The notes: generated by a model not told the origin, from the letters alone. A DNA stretch of 64,000 nt from CAVRCT01 sp963719645 (GCA_963719645.1 CAVRCT010000005.1:538394-602393), one strand, 5' to 3'; positions 15,825 through 27,356 are shown, counted from the first letter of the stretch. Program-made: numbers and translations.

Positions 15825-18800
15825 ATGGATAGCAAAACGTTAATCACAAGTATTCAACACTGGCTGCACTTAAAAAGCCATGCAGCGGTGGAGGGATTAG
15901 TAGAGCCTCCGATTCCGGCAGAGTTGTTTAACGCTGACCAAATGGAGCGTCACGGGATCGCTCTCGCGCTTTCACACACGCTGACACAAAAATCAAGGCC
16001 AGATATTTTATTAAAACGATTATCTGTCAGCGAAACAATTTTAACTCAGTCATGTGATGTGTTGACGAAAAAGCACGCCGAAGGTTTTTCACCCGCACGA
16101 GATTGGTTGCTCGATAACTATTACTTAATCCAAGAACAAATTCTTGCAATTCGTCACTATTTGCCGAAAGGATACGGCAGAGAATTACCGCAATTAGCAG
16201 GAAGTGTACCCGGTTTTCCACGGATTTATGATATTACATTGGAGATTATTAAACACGGTGATGGTTATTGGAATTTAGATAGTTTAAGTCGTTTTGTGGC
16301 GGCTTATCAAAGTGTCACGCCGCTGACACTCGGTGAGTTATGGGCTATTCCAATTACGCTAGGGGTTGCACTGATTGAAAATTTGAGTCATGACAGTCAA
16401 CGGATAGTGGCTGACAGAGATGATCACAGTTTAGCAGATCATTGGGCAGATCGCATGCTTGAAGTCGCGGTGTCAGCGCCAAAAGAACTTGTCTTAGTGA
16501 TTGCTGATATGGCGCGTTCAAATCCACCGACGAGTAGCGCGTTTATCGCAGCATTAGCGCGACGCTTACAAGGTGCTGCGTTGACATTACCGCTTAATTG
16601 GATTGAACAGCATTTAGCGGAAGAAGGATTGACTGTCGAACAACAAGTGCAAGATGAAAATAAATTCCAAGCAGCGAATCAAACCAGTGTCAGTAATTGT
16701 ATTGGAAGTTTACGTCGGTTAAGTGAAGTCAATTGGCGAGATTTCATCGAAACAATGAGTATTGTTGAGCAAACATTGCGGCTGGATCCCAGCGCGACTT
16801 ATACGGCAATGGATTTTGGCACGCGTGATCATTATCGACATGTCATCGAACGGTTGTCACGCAAGAGTCAGCGCTCTGAGAGTGATGTTGCATTGTGCGT
16901 TATTCAATTAGCAAGAGATAAGGCGAATAGTCTAACAGCAGAGGACAAAACGAATCCTGATTATATTCGCGAATACCATGTCGGTTTTTATCTGATTGAT
17001 AGAGGATTAATCCAGTTAGAAAATAAACTGGGTATGCAACGTTCTTTCGCTAAAAAATGGAATCACTTCTTTAGCCAGCATGCTTTATTGAGTTATTTAG
17101 GCAGTATTTTATTGATAACAGGTGGATTGGTTTTTGTATTGCTGTATCTCTTAAGTCAAAACAATATTGCGCAAAGTTGGCTTTGGATGATCGGTGTTGC
17201 GATTGCAGTCTGTGGCAGTCAACTCGGTGTGTCGTTAGTCAATTTGGGCGCGACGTTATGGGTGACACCACAACCGTTACCGCGCATGGATTTTTCAAAA
17301 GGTATTCCAGCCTCTTTTCGCACCTTGGTTGTCGTGCCAGCGATGTTGGAAAATGCGGCTGGGATTGACTCATTGATTGAAGCATTAGAAGTCCGCTATC
17401 TCGGTAATCGCGATGCGCATTTACATTTTATGCTATTGACAGATTTCACGGATGCAAATACTGAAAACATGCCAGACGATGTTGTCTTATTGTCCCTTGT
17501 GCGGGAGCGCATTGAAGAATTAAATAAACAGTATCCGCGTGCAGAAAGCGATATCTTTTTCCTCTGTCATCGCTCACGGCAGTGGAACCCGTCAGAAAAT
17601 GTTTGGATGTGCAGAGAACGCAAACGCGGCAAATTAATGGATTTAAATAATTTGTTACGTGGCGATGGCCAAACAAATTTTTCTGAGATAGCTGGACGAA
17701 TTGATGTGCTGAGTCAGGTAAAATATGTCATTACACTAGACAGTGACACGCAACTACCTCGTGAATCGGCGTATCAATTTGTCGCTACCATGGCGCACCC
17801 GCTCAATCGTCCGCGTTATGTGGCAGCGTTGCAACGTGTCGTGGAAGGATATGGTATTTTGCAACCACGTGTCGCTGAAGCATTACCACTTCATGGCCTC
17901 ACCCGTTATGTCAAGCTTTGCGGCAGTGATTTTGGGATTGATCCTTACACGCGGACTGTCTCGGATGTTTATCAAGATATTTTCCATGAAGGTTCATTTA
18001 TGGGAAAAGGGATTTACGATGTTGATTTATTTCGATCTGTGTTGGGACAGCGTTTTCCTGACAATCGCATTCTGAGCCATGATTTGTTAGAAGGATGTCT
18101 CTTACGATCTGGTTTTTTGAGTGATGTATCTTTATATGAAAAATCACCGAGTAGTTATTTAGCCGATGCAAAACGTCATATTCGTTGGATACGCGGCGAT
18201 TGGCAATTAGCCGGTTGGTTACGTTCTAAGGTATACAATACGCAAGGAGAACGTGTTACCAATCCCTTGTCTCTTTTATCACAATACAAATTGCTGGATA
18301 ATTTGCGCCGCAGTTTAGTGCCTATCGCATTGTTGGTATTATTCGGATTGAGTTGGACAATTTTACCGGCGACACATTTTTGGTTAAGCATTGTATTTTT
18401 GATTGTGATCACGCCTGCTGTTGTCAAAACAGTGTTGGAATTACTGCACAAACCAAAAGACATGTTGGCCACTCAGCATGTCACAACTATTTTACAGACA
18501 GCAATTCGCGGTGCTGGACAATTGATTTTATATTTAGCCTGCTTACCTTATGAGGCTGGCTATAGTCTTGTTGCGATTTTGCGAACGGGTTGGCGCATGA
18601 TGATTTCAAAACATCATCTGCTAGAATGGGTTGCTTCTGATTCAACGAAACAACGTTTTCATGATACCCTCGCCGCATGGCTGAGAGCGATGTGGCTGGG
18701 TCCAGTGGCGGCTATCACGGCTTGTGCGATTTTGATAACGAATGCGAGATTTGAATCATTATTATTTGCAATGCCGCTGGTGACGCTGTGGCTTACCTCA

Positions 18801-21800
18801 CCTTTTCTTGCACGTTGGTTAAGTCGACCTATTCAACGTGTCAAAACCAAATTGGATCCTGTGCAAATTCGTTTTTTGCGTAGAATGGCACGCAGAACAT
18901 GGCGATTTTTCGAAACATTTATTACCGCAGAAAATCATTGGCTGCCACCTGATAATTACCAAGAGAAACCGGTGGAAGCATTGGCTCGCAGAACATCGCC
19001 TACGAATATGGGGTTAGCGCTTTTAGCCAATTTAACCGCATATGATTTTGGCTATGTCACGATTAAACAATTGTTAAAACGCACAATGAATGCATTGCAG
19101 ACCATGGTGACACTTGAACGCTATCGCGGTCATTTGTATAACTGGTATAGCACTGAAACACTTGCGCCTTTGTTGCCACGTTATGTGTCGACGGTTGATA
19201 GCGGCAATTTAGCAGGCCATCTTTTAACTCTGCGTCAAGGTTTGTTGATGTTACCAGATGATTCTTTATTGAGTGTGCGTTACTTAGAGGGATTGGAAGA
19301 TACCTGGGATGTGTTAGCAAACCTGGCACATAAATCTCAACCGGTAGAATTACAGGATTTTCGGCACTTATTGCATGATGCGCGCTTAGCATTTGCGAGT
19401 TGGTCAACGGCAGCGACCGCTTGTCATACTTTATGTGTGGCGGCTGAAAAAATTGCTGCGCTGTCGGTCGATTCAAGTGCACCCTTCGCGAAACTGGCTA
19501 ACTGGTCAGCCAGCTTATTGGCACAGTGTAATGCATTGCGTGAGGAAATTAATTTTTTTGCTGCATTACCGGAAATATCAGCCACTGTGACATTGCGAGA
19601 TATTGCACATTTAACCACAACAGATGCAATGCAAAAAGTTATTATTGATCAAGCGAAAGAACGCATAGCACTGATTGACACATTGACGCAGCAACTATTT
19701 TCTCTCACGCAGATGGATTTTAGCTTTCTCTATACAGAAACCAGTCATTTGATGACGATTGGCTTTAATGTAGATTTACAACTACGGGATCAGAGTAATT
19801 ATGATTTACTGTCTTCAGAAGTGCGCCTCGGCGTTTTTGTAGCGATTGCACAAGGACAAGTGTTGCAAGAAAGTTGGTTTGCATTAGGTAGACTATTAGT
19901 CTCTAGCGGCAGAGAACCGATCTTGATTTCATGGAGTGGATCGATGTTTGAATATTTAATGCCGCTCTTAGTCATGCCTACCTTTGAAGATACTTTGTTA
20001 GATCAAACCTATCACGCGGCAGTGAGTCGTCAAATGCTGTATGGTAAACAACGCGGTGTTCCCTGGGGTGTTTCTGAGTCGGGATACAATGCAGTGGATA
20101 CGCAATATAATTATTTATACCGGGCATTTGGAATACCGGGGTTGGGTTTGAAACGCGGTCTGGAAGATGACTTAGTCGTTGCGCCGTATGCTTGTGCAAT
20201 GGCATTGATGGTTGCACCGGAAGCGGCTTGTCTTAATTTGCAACGATTAGCGCGCGAGCATGCTGTTGGCAAATATGGTTTTTATGAGGCGATTGATTTC
20301 ACGTCGGCGCGTTTGCCGCCGGATACGAAGAGAGTCATTATTCGTTCATTCATGACCCATCATCAAGGAATGAGCTTTTTGGCTTTCTCTTATTTGTTGC
20401 ATCAGCAACCGATGCAACAGCGTTTTGTGGCAGATCCGCTTTTTCAAGCAACATTACTCCTGTTACAAGAACGTATTCCCAAACCAACGGCAACTTATTT
20501 GCAAATTCCAAAAGCCCCGAAAGAAGATGCAGCGTCTAATCGTCCTGAAGCATCCATGCGAATATTTAATACGCCCAGCACGCGTACACCGCAAGTTCAA
20601 TTGTTATCGAATGACAATTATCATGTCGTCTTGACCCAAGCAGGTGGTGGTTACAGTCGCTGGAAAGATATTGCTGTCACGCGATGGCGTGAAGACAGTG
20701 CGTGTGATCAGTGGGGATTATTTAGTTATATACGTGATGTTGCCACCAACGAATTTTGGTCATCGAGTTATCAGCCAACGGCTGGCAGTGCGGAAGATTT
20801 CAAATGCACTTTTTCAGAAGCCCATGCAGAATTCTCGCGCAGTGAAAAGTTGTTACAAATGCGTACCGAGGTTGTTGTCTCACCCGAAGATGATATGGAA
20901 TTGCGCCGCTTACGCATTCATAATCGCGCCAAAATTCGTCGTACCATTGAATTTACCAGTTACGGCGAAGTTGTTTTGGCACCACAAACGGCAGATATTG
21001 CTCAACCTGCCTTTAGTAATTTATTTGTAAAAACAGAAATTTTAGCAGAAAAACACGCTATTTTAGCGACTCGTCGACCGCTTGATCCGGCGCAACGTTC
21101 GCCGTGGCTCTGTCATTTGCTGAATGTTTACAGTGAGCGGCCTTATACCTTGTCTTTTGAAACAGACCGGGCGCGGTTTATTGGACGGGGTCGTACGCCA
21201 GCAGAACCTCTGGCGATGATCGAGTCAGGTGATCTTTCGAATACACAGGGTGCGGTTCTCGATCCTATTATTGCAATTCGTTGTCGTGTGACACTTGAAC
21301 CGAATGCGTTGGTGACATTTGATCTTCTCACCGGGATCGCTGATACGCAAAATGAGTGTATTGCGCTAGTCGAAAAATATCAGGACAAACATTTAGCGGA
21401 TCGAATTTTTGGTTTAACATGGACGCACGGCCAAGTTCTTTTGCATCATCTCAATATTTCTGAAGCCAATGCACAACTTTATGGGAAATTGGCGAGCGCG
21501 ATTATTTATACCAGCAATGCACGACGTGCAGCACCTAACATTCTTGCCAGCAATCAACAGGGTCAATCCAGTCTGTGGGGTTATTCTATTTCAGGTGATT
21601 TACCGATTGTGCTATTGCATATTGAAGATGCAGAAAACATTGAATTGGTTCAGCAATTAATTCAAGCACAAGCTTATTGGCGACGTAAAGGGTTGATGGT
21701 CGATATTGTCATTTTAAATGAAGAGCGTATGAGCTACCGACAAACATTACACGATCAAATCATGAGTTTAGTGACGAGTAATTCAGTTGGCGATCATGCA

Positions 21801-24410
21801 GGTAATATTGTGGTGCGTGTTGCGGAACAAGTGCCATTAGAGGATCGTATTTTATTGCAATCTGTTGCACGGGTTATTCTTTCGGACACACGGGGTACGT
21901 TGCAAGAGCAATTGAGTCGCCGCCGGGTAACACCACCTGTGATGCCACTGTTGAATGTGCGTAAACCGCGTAGTTTTCTTTCTCAATCGATGCCTGCACT
22001 GCCAACTGATTTACTTTTCTTTAATGGATTAGGTGGCTTCACACCGGCCGGTGACGAATACGTGATTCGATTGACGGAAAATGTCTCGACGCCTGCGCCT
22101 TGGGTAAATATTTTGGCGAATCCTACGTTTGGCACGCTGGTTTCTGAAAGCGGGCAAGGGTATAGCTGGATTGACAATGCGCACGAATTTCGGTTGACGC
22201 CTTGGGAGAATGATCCTCTGCAAGATTCCGCAGGCGAAGCATTTTATTTGCGTGATGAAGAAACAGGTACTGTATGGTCACCCACCGCATTACCGTGTCG
22301 TGGACGAGGGGATTATCAAACGCGACATGGTTTTGGTTACAGTGTCTTCGAACATTTTCAAGATGGCATTCATTCCGAATTATGGATTTATGTAGCATCG
22401 GATGCGCCGATTAAGTTTGCTATTTTAAAAATACGCAATGACTCGATGCGCTCTCGTCAATTATCTGCCACGGGTTATGTCGAGTGGGTATTGGGTGATT
22501 TGCGTGCCAAAAATGCACCGTATGTCATCACAGCACTTTCATCCAGCGGCGTTTTGTTGGCAGAGAATCATTACAATAAAGAGTGGGGCGAACGGACTGG
22601 ATTTTTTGCTGCGGCAACGACTCATCTTGGTTTGACGTCTCGCACCGTCACGTGTGATCGAATCGAATTTCTCGGACGCAATGGATCACATCGTCAACCG
22701 GCTGCATTGAAACGGAAGTGTTTATCAGGACGCGTGGGTGCTGGACTCGATCCTTGTAGTGCGATTCAACTCATATTTGATTTAGCGGAAAATCAAACGC
22801 GGGAAATTTTATTTACCTTAGGTGCCGGGCAAACAAGGCAAGAGGCAGAAGCATTTGCTGAACGCTATCATGACAAACTGGCAGCACAAAATGCGTTAGC
22901 GACTGTTCGGCAATCTTGGCAGCAAATGTTCAAGGTCGCACAAGTAAAAACGCCAGATCTGGCGATGAATTTGTTAGCGAATGGTTGGTTGATTTACCAG
23001 GTGTTATCTAGCCGATTATGGGGACGCACAGGGTATTATCAATCCGGTGGTGCATTTGGTTTTCGTGATCAATTGCAAGATGTGATGGCATTGCCGCACA
23101 TTGCACCGCAATTATTTCGCGCGCAAATCTTACTTTGTGCTGCGCATCAGTTTGAAGCAGGTGATGTACAGCATTGGTGGCATCCTCCACAAAATCGAGG
23201 CGTTCGTACGCGTTGTTCGGATGATTATTTATGGCTGCCATTTGCCATTTGTCGTTATATTGAAACAACAGGTGATAGCGCTATTCTCGATGAAAAAATT
23301 CCTTTCTTGCAAGGACGACCTTTAAACGCGGATGAAGAATCTTATTATGAATTGCCGACAATAGGCAATGAAGCAGTGAGTTTATATCAACATGCTGTGC
23401 GTGCGATTAACAATGGTTTAAAATTTGGCGCACATGGTTTGCCGCTGATGGGTTCTGGCGATTGGAATGATGGGATGAATTGGGTAGGTAGGGAAGGGCG
23501 CGGTGAAAGTGTGTGGTTAGGATTTTTCTTGTATAGCGTACTTAAACATTTTGCGCCACTTGCAGTGCGTTACGGTGATCAAGCATTTGCAGAAAAATGT
23601 GATGCAGAACGTCAGCAATTACAACAACAATTAGACGCACAGGGTTGGGATGGTGAATGGTATCGACGCGCTTATTTTGATGATGGTACACCGCTTGGCT
23701 CTGCGAAGAATAGTGAATGCCGAATTGATTCAATCGCGCAGAGTTGGTCAGTTTTATCAGGCGCTGCTAATCTTGAGCGTGCTAAAGAAGCGATGACGGC
23801 GCTTTATCAGAATTTAGTAAATGTATCGGATAGTTTAGTGAAATTGCTCGATCCACCTTTCGATAAATTCACGCCGAATCCCGGTTATATTGAAGGATAT
23901 GTGCCTGGTATCCGCGAAAATGGCGGTCAATACACACACGGCGCCATTTGGGCAGCAATGGCGTTTGCTGAATTAGGCGAAAGAGAACTTGCATGGCAAC
24001 TTTTTCGCATTTTGAATCCCATTAATCACGGTTGTGATGTGATAGAAATGAATCGTTACAAAATTGAGCCGTATGTTGTTGCGGGTGATGTTTACAGTGT
24101 GGCGCCGCATATTGGTCGCGGCGGTTGGAGTTGGTATACCGGTTCAGCCGGTTGGTTATATCGTTTGATAACGGAAACGTTATTAGGCGTGCAATTAGAA
24201 GAGGGTAAACAATTACGTTTAACGCCTAGACTTCCTGATGAATGGGATGATTATAGCGTGGATTATTATTTTGGTAGCACGTTATATAAAATTTCTGTTC
24301 TGCGCGCTGCTTCGAGTGATGGCATATTGTTGGATGGTGTTTTGTTAGCGGATAATGTGGTTCCGTTGGTTGATGATGGGCGGGTTCATAAGGTATTAAT
24401 GCAAAAATAA
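15825..24410 (+). CDS. ndvB: cyclic beta-(1,2)-glucan synthase (NdvB/ChvB family)
   Basis: The product has about 2861 residues, full length for the family. ATG 15825 is preferred over an upstream in-frame TTG (15813) that abuts the AAAGGA. An N-terminal domain is followed by membrane segments (about 420-485). A GT84 glycosyltransferase domain has DSD near 638 and HIRWIRGDW near 784 (the QxxRW equivalent). More membrane helices lie at about 835-1000. A glycoamylase-like domain (GVSESGYNAVDTQYNYLYRA, about 1420) and carbohydrate-binding regions follow. The C-terminal GH94 phosphorylase domain has GSGDWNDGMN (about 2543) and WSWYTGSAGW (about 2767). It uses UDP-glucose at the inner membrane to make periplasmic cyclic glucans. 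Its closeness to pgm fits supply of glucose 1-phosphate. It overlaps the helicase gene by 15 bases, tail to tail. Confidence 0.92.
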   Translation: MDSKTLITSIQHWLHLKSHAAVEGLVEPPIPAELFNADQMERHGIALALSHTLTQKSRPDILLKRLSVSETILTQSCDVLTKKHAEGFSPARDWLLDNYYLIQEQILAIRHYLPKGYGRELPQLAGSVPGFPRIYDITLEIIKHGDGYWNLDSLSRFVAAYQSVTPLTLGELWAIPITLGVALIENLSHDSQRIVADRDDHSLADHWADRMLEVAVSAPKELVLVIADMARSNPPTSSAFIAALARRLQGAALTLPLNWIEQHLAEEGLTVEQQVQDENKFQAANQTSVSNCIGSLRRLSEVNWRDFIETMSIVEQTLRLDPSATYTAMDFGTRDHYRHVIERLSRKSQRSESDVALCVIQLARDKANSLTAEDKTNPDYIREYHVGFYLIDRGLIQLENKLGMQRSFAKKWNHFFSQHALLSYLGSILLITGGLVFVLLYLLSQNNIAQSWLWMIGVAIAVCGSQLGVSLVNLGATLWVTPQPLPRMDFSKGIPASFRTLVVVPAMLENAAGIDSLIEALEVRYLGNRDAHLHFMLLTDFTDANTENMPDDVVLLSLVRERIEELNKQYPRAESDIFFLCHRSRQWNPSENVWMCRERKRGKLMDLNNLLRGDGQTNFSEIAGRIDVLSQVKYVITLDSDTQLPRESAYQFVATMAHPLNRPRYVAALQRVVEGYGILQPRVAEALPLHGLTRYVKLCGSDFGIDPYTRTVSDVYQDIFHEGSFMGKGIYDVDLFRSVLGQRFPDNRILSHDLLEGCLLRSGFLSDVSLYEKSPSSYLADAKRHIRWIRGDWQLAGWLRSKVYNTQGERVTNPLSLLSQYKLLDNLRRSLVPIALLVLFGLSWTILPATHFWLSIVFLIVITPAVVKTVLELLHKPKDMLATQHVTTILQTAIRGAGQLILYLACLPYEAGYSLVAILRTGWRMMISKHHLLEWVASDSTKQRFHDTLAAWLRAMWLGPVAAITACAILITNARFESLLFAMPLVTLWLTSPFLARWLSRPIQRVKTKLDPVQIRFLRRMARRTWRFFETFITAENHWLPPDNYQEKPVEALARRTSPTNMGLALLANLTAYDFGYVTIKQLLKRTMNALQTMVTLERYRGHLYNWYSTETLAPLLPRYVSTVDSGNLAGHLLTLRQGLLMLPDDSLLSVRYLEGLEDTWDVLANLAHKSQPVELQDFRHLLHDARLAFASWSTAATACHTLCVAAEKIAALSVDSSAPFAKLANWSASLLAQCNALREEINFFAALPEISATVTLRDIAHLTTTDAMQKVIIDQAKERIALIDTLTQQLFSLTQMDFSFLYTETSHLMTIGFNVDLQLRDQSNYDLLSSEVRLGVFVAIAQGQVLQESWFALGRLLVSSGREPILISWSGSMFEYLMPLLVMPTFEDTLLDQTYHAAVSRQMLYGKQRGVPWGVSESGYNAVDTQYNYLYRAFGIPGLGLKRGLEDDLVVAPYACAMALMVAPEAACLNLQRLAREHAVGKYGFYEAIDFTSARLPPDTKRVIIRSFMTHHQGMSFLAFSYLLHQQPMQQRFVADPLFQATLLLLQERIPKPTATYLQIPKAPKEDAASNRPEASMRIFNTPSTRTPQVQLLSNDNYHVVLTQAGGGYSRWKDIAVTRWREDSACDQWGLFSYIRDVATNEFWSSSYQPTAGSAEDFKCTFSEAHAEFSRSEKLLQMRTEVVVSPEDDMELRRLRIHNRAKIRRTIEFTSYGEVVLAPQTADIAQPAFSNLFVKTEILAEKHAILATRRPLDPAQRSPWLCHLLNVYSERPYTLSFETDRARFIGRGRTPAEPLAMIESGDLSNTQGAVLDPIIAIRCRVTLEPNALVTFDLLTGIADTQNECIALVEKYQDKHLADRIFGLTWTHGQVLLHHLNISEANAQLYGKLASAIIYTSNARRAAPNILASNQQGQSSLWGYSISGDLPIVLLHIEDAENIELVQQLIQAQAYWRRKGLMVDIVILNEERMSYRQTLHDQIMSLVTSNSVGDHAGNIVVRVAEQVPLEDRILLQSVARVILSDTRGTLQEQLSRRRVTPPVMPLLNVRKPRSFLSQSMPALPTDLLFFNGLGGFTPAGDEYVIRLTENVSTPAPWVNILANPTFGTLVSESGQGYSWIDNAHEFRLTPWENDPLQDSAGEAFYLRDEETGTVWSPTALPCRGRGDYQTRHGFGYSVFEHFQDGIHSELWIYVASDAPIKFAILKIRNDSMRSRQLSATGYVEWVLGDLRAKNAPYVITALSSSGVLLAENHYNKEWGERTGFFAAATTHLGLTSRTVTCDRIEFLGRNGSHRQPAALKRKCLSGRVGAGLDPCSAIQLIFDLAENQTREILFTLGAGQTRQEAEAFAERYHDKLAAQNALATVRQSWQQMFKVAQVKTPDLAMNLLANGWLIYQVLSSRLWGRTGYYQSGGAFGFRDQLQDVMALPHIAPQLFRAQILLCAAHQFEAGDVQHWWHPPQNRGVRTRCSDDYLWLPFAICRYIETTGDSAILDEKIPFLQGRPLNADEESYYELPTIGNEAVSLYQHAVRAINNGLKFGAHGLPLMGSGDWNDGMNWVGREGRGESVWLGFFLYSVLKHFAPLAVRYGDQAFAEKCDAERQQLQQQLDAQGWDGEWYRRAYFDDGTPLGSAKNSECRIDSIAQSWSVLSGAANLERAKEAMTALYQNLVNVSDSLVKLLDPPFDKFTPNPGYIEGYVPGIRENGGQYTHGAIWAAMAFAELGERELAWQLFRILNPINHGCDVIEMNRYKIEPYVVAGDVYSVAPHIGRGGWSWYTGSAGWLYRLITETLLGVQLEEGKQLRLTPRLPDEWDDYSVDYYFGSTLYKISVLRAASSDGILLDGVLLADNVVPLVDDGRVHKVLMQK

Positions 24411-26067
24411 TCTGACCAGTTGAATACTGGCATAAGAATATTTTCCAGCAAATTTATCGTAAATTGGAGTAAGTTTTCCATCGATGGATTGTTTTAATTC
24501 TGCCAAAATAATCTCAAACTCTTCTTCGGGCAGTAAGTCTTTAAAATATGACAGAGCAGAAGAGTCAATCAATTTTAACCCTTTAAGCTTTTCTATATGA
24601 GATAGGACTGTTCCCTTGGAGAGCGCACGTTTTTCAGCAATGGATTCAATGGATAATTTTTCTTTAACCATTTGCAACGTAGTGATATGGGTCGGAATTT
24701 TTGATTTAGCGGTAGTTCTTCGTGTTGTTTTTGTTGCGCTGCCATCAAAACGATCTCGCAATGTTTGTTGATGAAGCTGTGCTAACTCTTTTTCAGAGAT
24801 GGTTTGCAAATAGTTCACGGTAGCCGCTGAGTGATCCTTAAAATGTTTATCTTGCAAAAGAATTGCAGGATGCACTTTCAACGCCATTTCATTGAGGTTC
24901 ATCAGTTTTAAACCCGACAAACTGCGCACTCTTGAAAGTGCAACATAACCCATGCCTGGCTCGAATGCATCGCCTAAATCTATCTCTGCGGCATCAAGCG
25001 TCATTCCCTGACTTTTATGAATGGTGATTGCCCACGCAAGCCGAAGCGGAACTTGTGACAGCGTTGCGCGCACGATGCCATTTTCTTCATATTTCCATTC
25101 CTCAGGGTAAGCCGTAATCGTTTTATCATCATATGTTTTAACGATAGGCCAGCCTTCATCCTCTTCATCAAAATCCAGGACAACACAGCGCGTGCCATTC
25201 ACATATCGACCTGTCGAATCATTTTTCACAAACATCGCTTCAGCACCAATTTTAAGTTTTAACTTTTCTGGCGCTAGGCAGCTTCTTCGCAGCCCATCCA
25301 CTAATGCGCTAAACCCTTTGCTGGTCATCAAAAATGATTTTTCTTCACCCGGAAGAGTCGCTAATTCATTTTCGTTAATTGCTTCAACATTAATATTGCG
25401 CGAATATAATTTAGTGGCTTTTGTTGTGCCTTGCGGTTCTTTTTTGTAACGTGTACGCAAAGGAATTTTGGTATGTTCACCTGCGGTACCATTGCGTATA
25501 TCATTTAAAATGCTTAACAGTGGGTCGTTGCCTTGACGATGTTGCTCATGCAAATAACAAACATGAAAATCCCCTTTTTTCCAAGCAACGGCTTCAAAAG
25601 CAAAAGGAGAGTCCGTAATAAGAGTAGAAGAGACAGGTGGTAATTGGAAAAAGTCGCCACACAAAATAACTTGAATACCACCAAATGCTTCTTCACGATT
25701 TAGAATATAACGAGCGATTGTATCCACCATGTCAAGCTGGTAGTGATGTAGCATGGATATTTCATCGATGATGAGCACTTTAGTTTTTATGTAATTGCGT
25801 TTGATTCGATCTGTGGACAAGTAGTTTATCCAAATCTTTATCCGTTAGATGGTTCTTCACCCCAATTCCAGACCATGAGTGGATAGTGGTACCTTGTAAA
25901 TGTGTTGCTGCAATGCCAGTCGATGCAGTCACAGCGACTTTGACATGGTTGGTTTTAAGATAACGAATATATTGATTTAACAAATAGGTTTTGCCTGAAC
26001 CAGCGGCACCCGTTAGAAAAACATTTTTACCCATTTTTAATAAATTTAGAGCTTCATTTTGCATCAT
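24396..26067 (-). CDS. PIF1-like helicase with C-terminal helicase-type HTH, frame interrupted near 25822
   Basis: The first frame (ATG 26067) carries Walker A (GAAGSGKTYLL, about 20-30) and TASTGIAA. It would end early, but the family sequence continues in another frame from LSTDRIKR: Walker B VLIIDEISML, CGDFFQLPPV, and the C-terminal helicase motif AITIHKSQGMTLDAAEID with ALSRVRSL. The break is CTA CTT-G-TCC, one surplus base, the same local form (CTT-G) as in gnd. Joined, the protein has 556 residues. After the helicase core comes an RQC/RNase-D-like HTH (about 460-520). It is an ATP-dependent 5'-3' DNA helicase, probably in recombination or repair. Confidence 0.82.
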
Positions 26068-26395
26068 ACTAATTTTTATCCATGCTATTACGTTATTATA
26101 TTTTTCGATAAGGATTTTTGCGATTTCAATATTCGCAAAGAATTTTCTATAGGCTAGTGCACGTTGAATGGGCGGTCGGTAAGTAATACAGTGTTGGCTT
26201 TGGTTGACTGCGCTATAGTAATATTTGGTTCTTAGAAAATCAACCTTGATTAGAGCTAATTCTTAATGCGAGTTTAAAATTCGGTGTCATCCCGCGCGAT
26301 GATACCGAGAAGGTGATCTCTTCACGGAATTGTGGCGCGATTGGTGTGTTAGACAATTCGCCCCCTAGTCACGTAGCAACTGCCATTGGAGTCAC

Positions 26396-26454
26396 GTAGG
26401 TTGGGTTGAGCGTACCTATGTAGTCGGTCTATACACGTCAGCGAAACCCAACAT
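26396..26454. repeat. REP-like palindrome (GTTGGGTT family), copy 3, with 25-bp insertion in the loop
   Basis: It has the same arms as the copies at 4022 and 5214 (GTTGGGTTGAGCGT ... CAGCGAAACCCAAC). The centre is split by about 25 bases (ACCTATGTAGTCGGTCTATAC plus ACGT). It lies in the 640-bp stretch 26068-26711 between the helicase and the recombinase remnant. Apart from this palindrome I find only degraded sequence and no convincing gene there. Confidence 0.65.
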
Positions 26455-26711
26455 TTTCCTCATACACAAGATTTTTTCTTGATAAAAAGTCAAAATTTAT
26501 TAAACTGTACCAGTCCGTGATGACCTCTGGTTCAAGTAACTGGATAAGAGATTTGTAATTCCAGGGCGTCAGAACAAGCTACTTGGTAGCATTTAATCCT
26601 GTTTTCAGGAGCGCCAATCTCATTTGATGGCATCACGGGCACTTTATTTTTCTGATTTTTCCCGAGCTGATCTTAATATCCTTCCACGTTCATATTCCTT
26701 GTTGTTTGTTT

Positions 26712-27291
26712 AAAGCAGCTTAAAAACCCCATGTTTCACACGGGCTACTTGCTGATTTTATTTACCGGATTGAGGCGAGAAGAAGGGGTGTGATTAACGT
26801 GGGATCAAATCGACTTTAGAGCTAAAACGTTGACGATATTAGATACCAAAAATCATCAACAACATGTTTTGCCTTTGTCTGATTTTCTTTATCAAATGTT
26901 AAAGTCTCGGCAATTGAATGCTTCCGACAAATACATTTTTCCGGGTGAAGGCAAAACAGGCTATGTTGGGGAGCCTCGCAAAGCGATGGGTAAAGTTATT
27001 AGCGCCTCAGGCATCAAATTTACTTTGCATGATCTCCGTCGCACGTTCATTACAATCGCCGAAAGTCTAGATATCCCCGCCTATGCTTTGAAGCGCTTGT
27101 TAAATCATAAGATGAATCAAGATGTCACAGCAGGATACATAGTGATTGATGCTGAGCGATTGCGTATGCCTATGCCTATGCCTATGCAAATGATTACAGA
27201 TCGGTTAATGAGCTTGATGGGTATGAAGAAGACAGACGAAGGAAAAACTTCGATTAATCAAGAGGAAGCCGCAGAATCCGCTGTGGTTTGA
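26712..27291 (+). pseudogene. tyrosine recombinase/integrase remnant (C-terminal catalytic half, in-frame stop)
   Basis: One frame reads LKNPMFHTGYLLILFTGLRREEGV, a TGA at 26791-26793, then LTWDQIDFRAKTLTI and on to a good catalytic end: HDLRRTFITIAE (H-x-x-R box), LLNHKMNQDVTAGY (second His and Tyr nucleophile region). The first half with the DNA-binding domain is missing or frame-scrambled. The surviving part could only restart at TTG 26830 (153 residues), lacking the first catalytic Arg region. The C-terminus contains a microsatellite, (CCTATG)n, coding MPMPMPM at about 27168-27190. It marks an old integrated element, now dead. Confidence 0.75.
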
Positions 27292-27356
27292 TGGAAATGA
27301 AGCTAGATAAGAGAAATAGGGATGTTTAAAATATCCCAAAACTAGGATATAATGAT

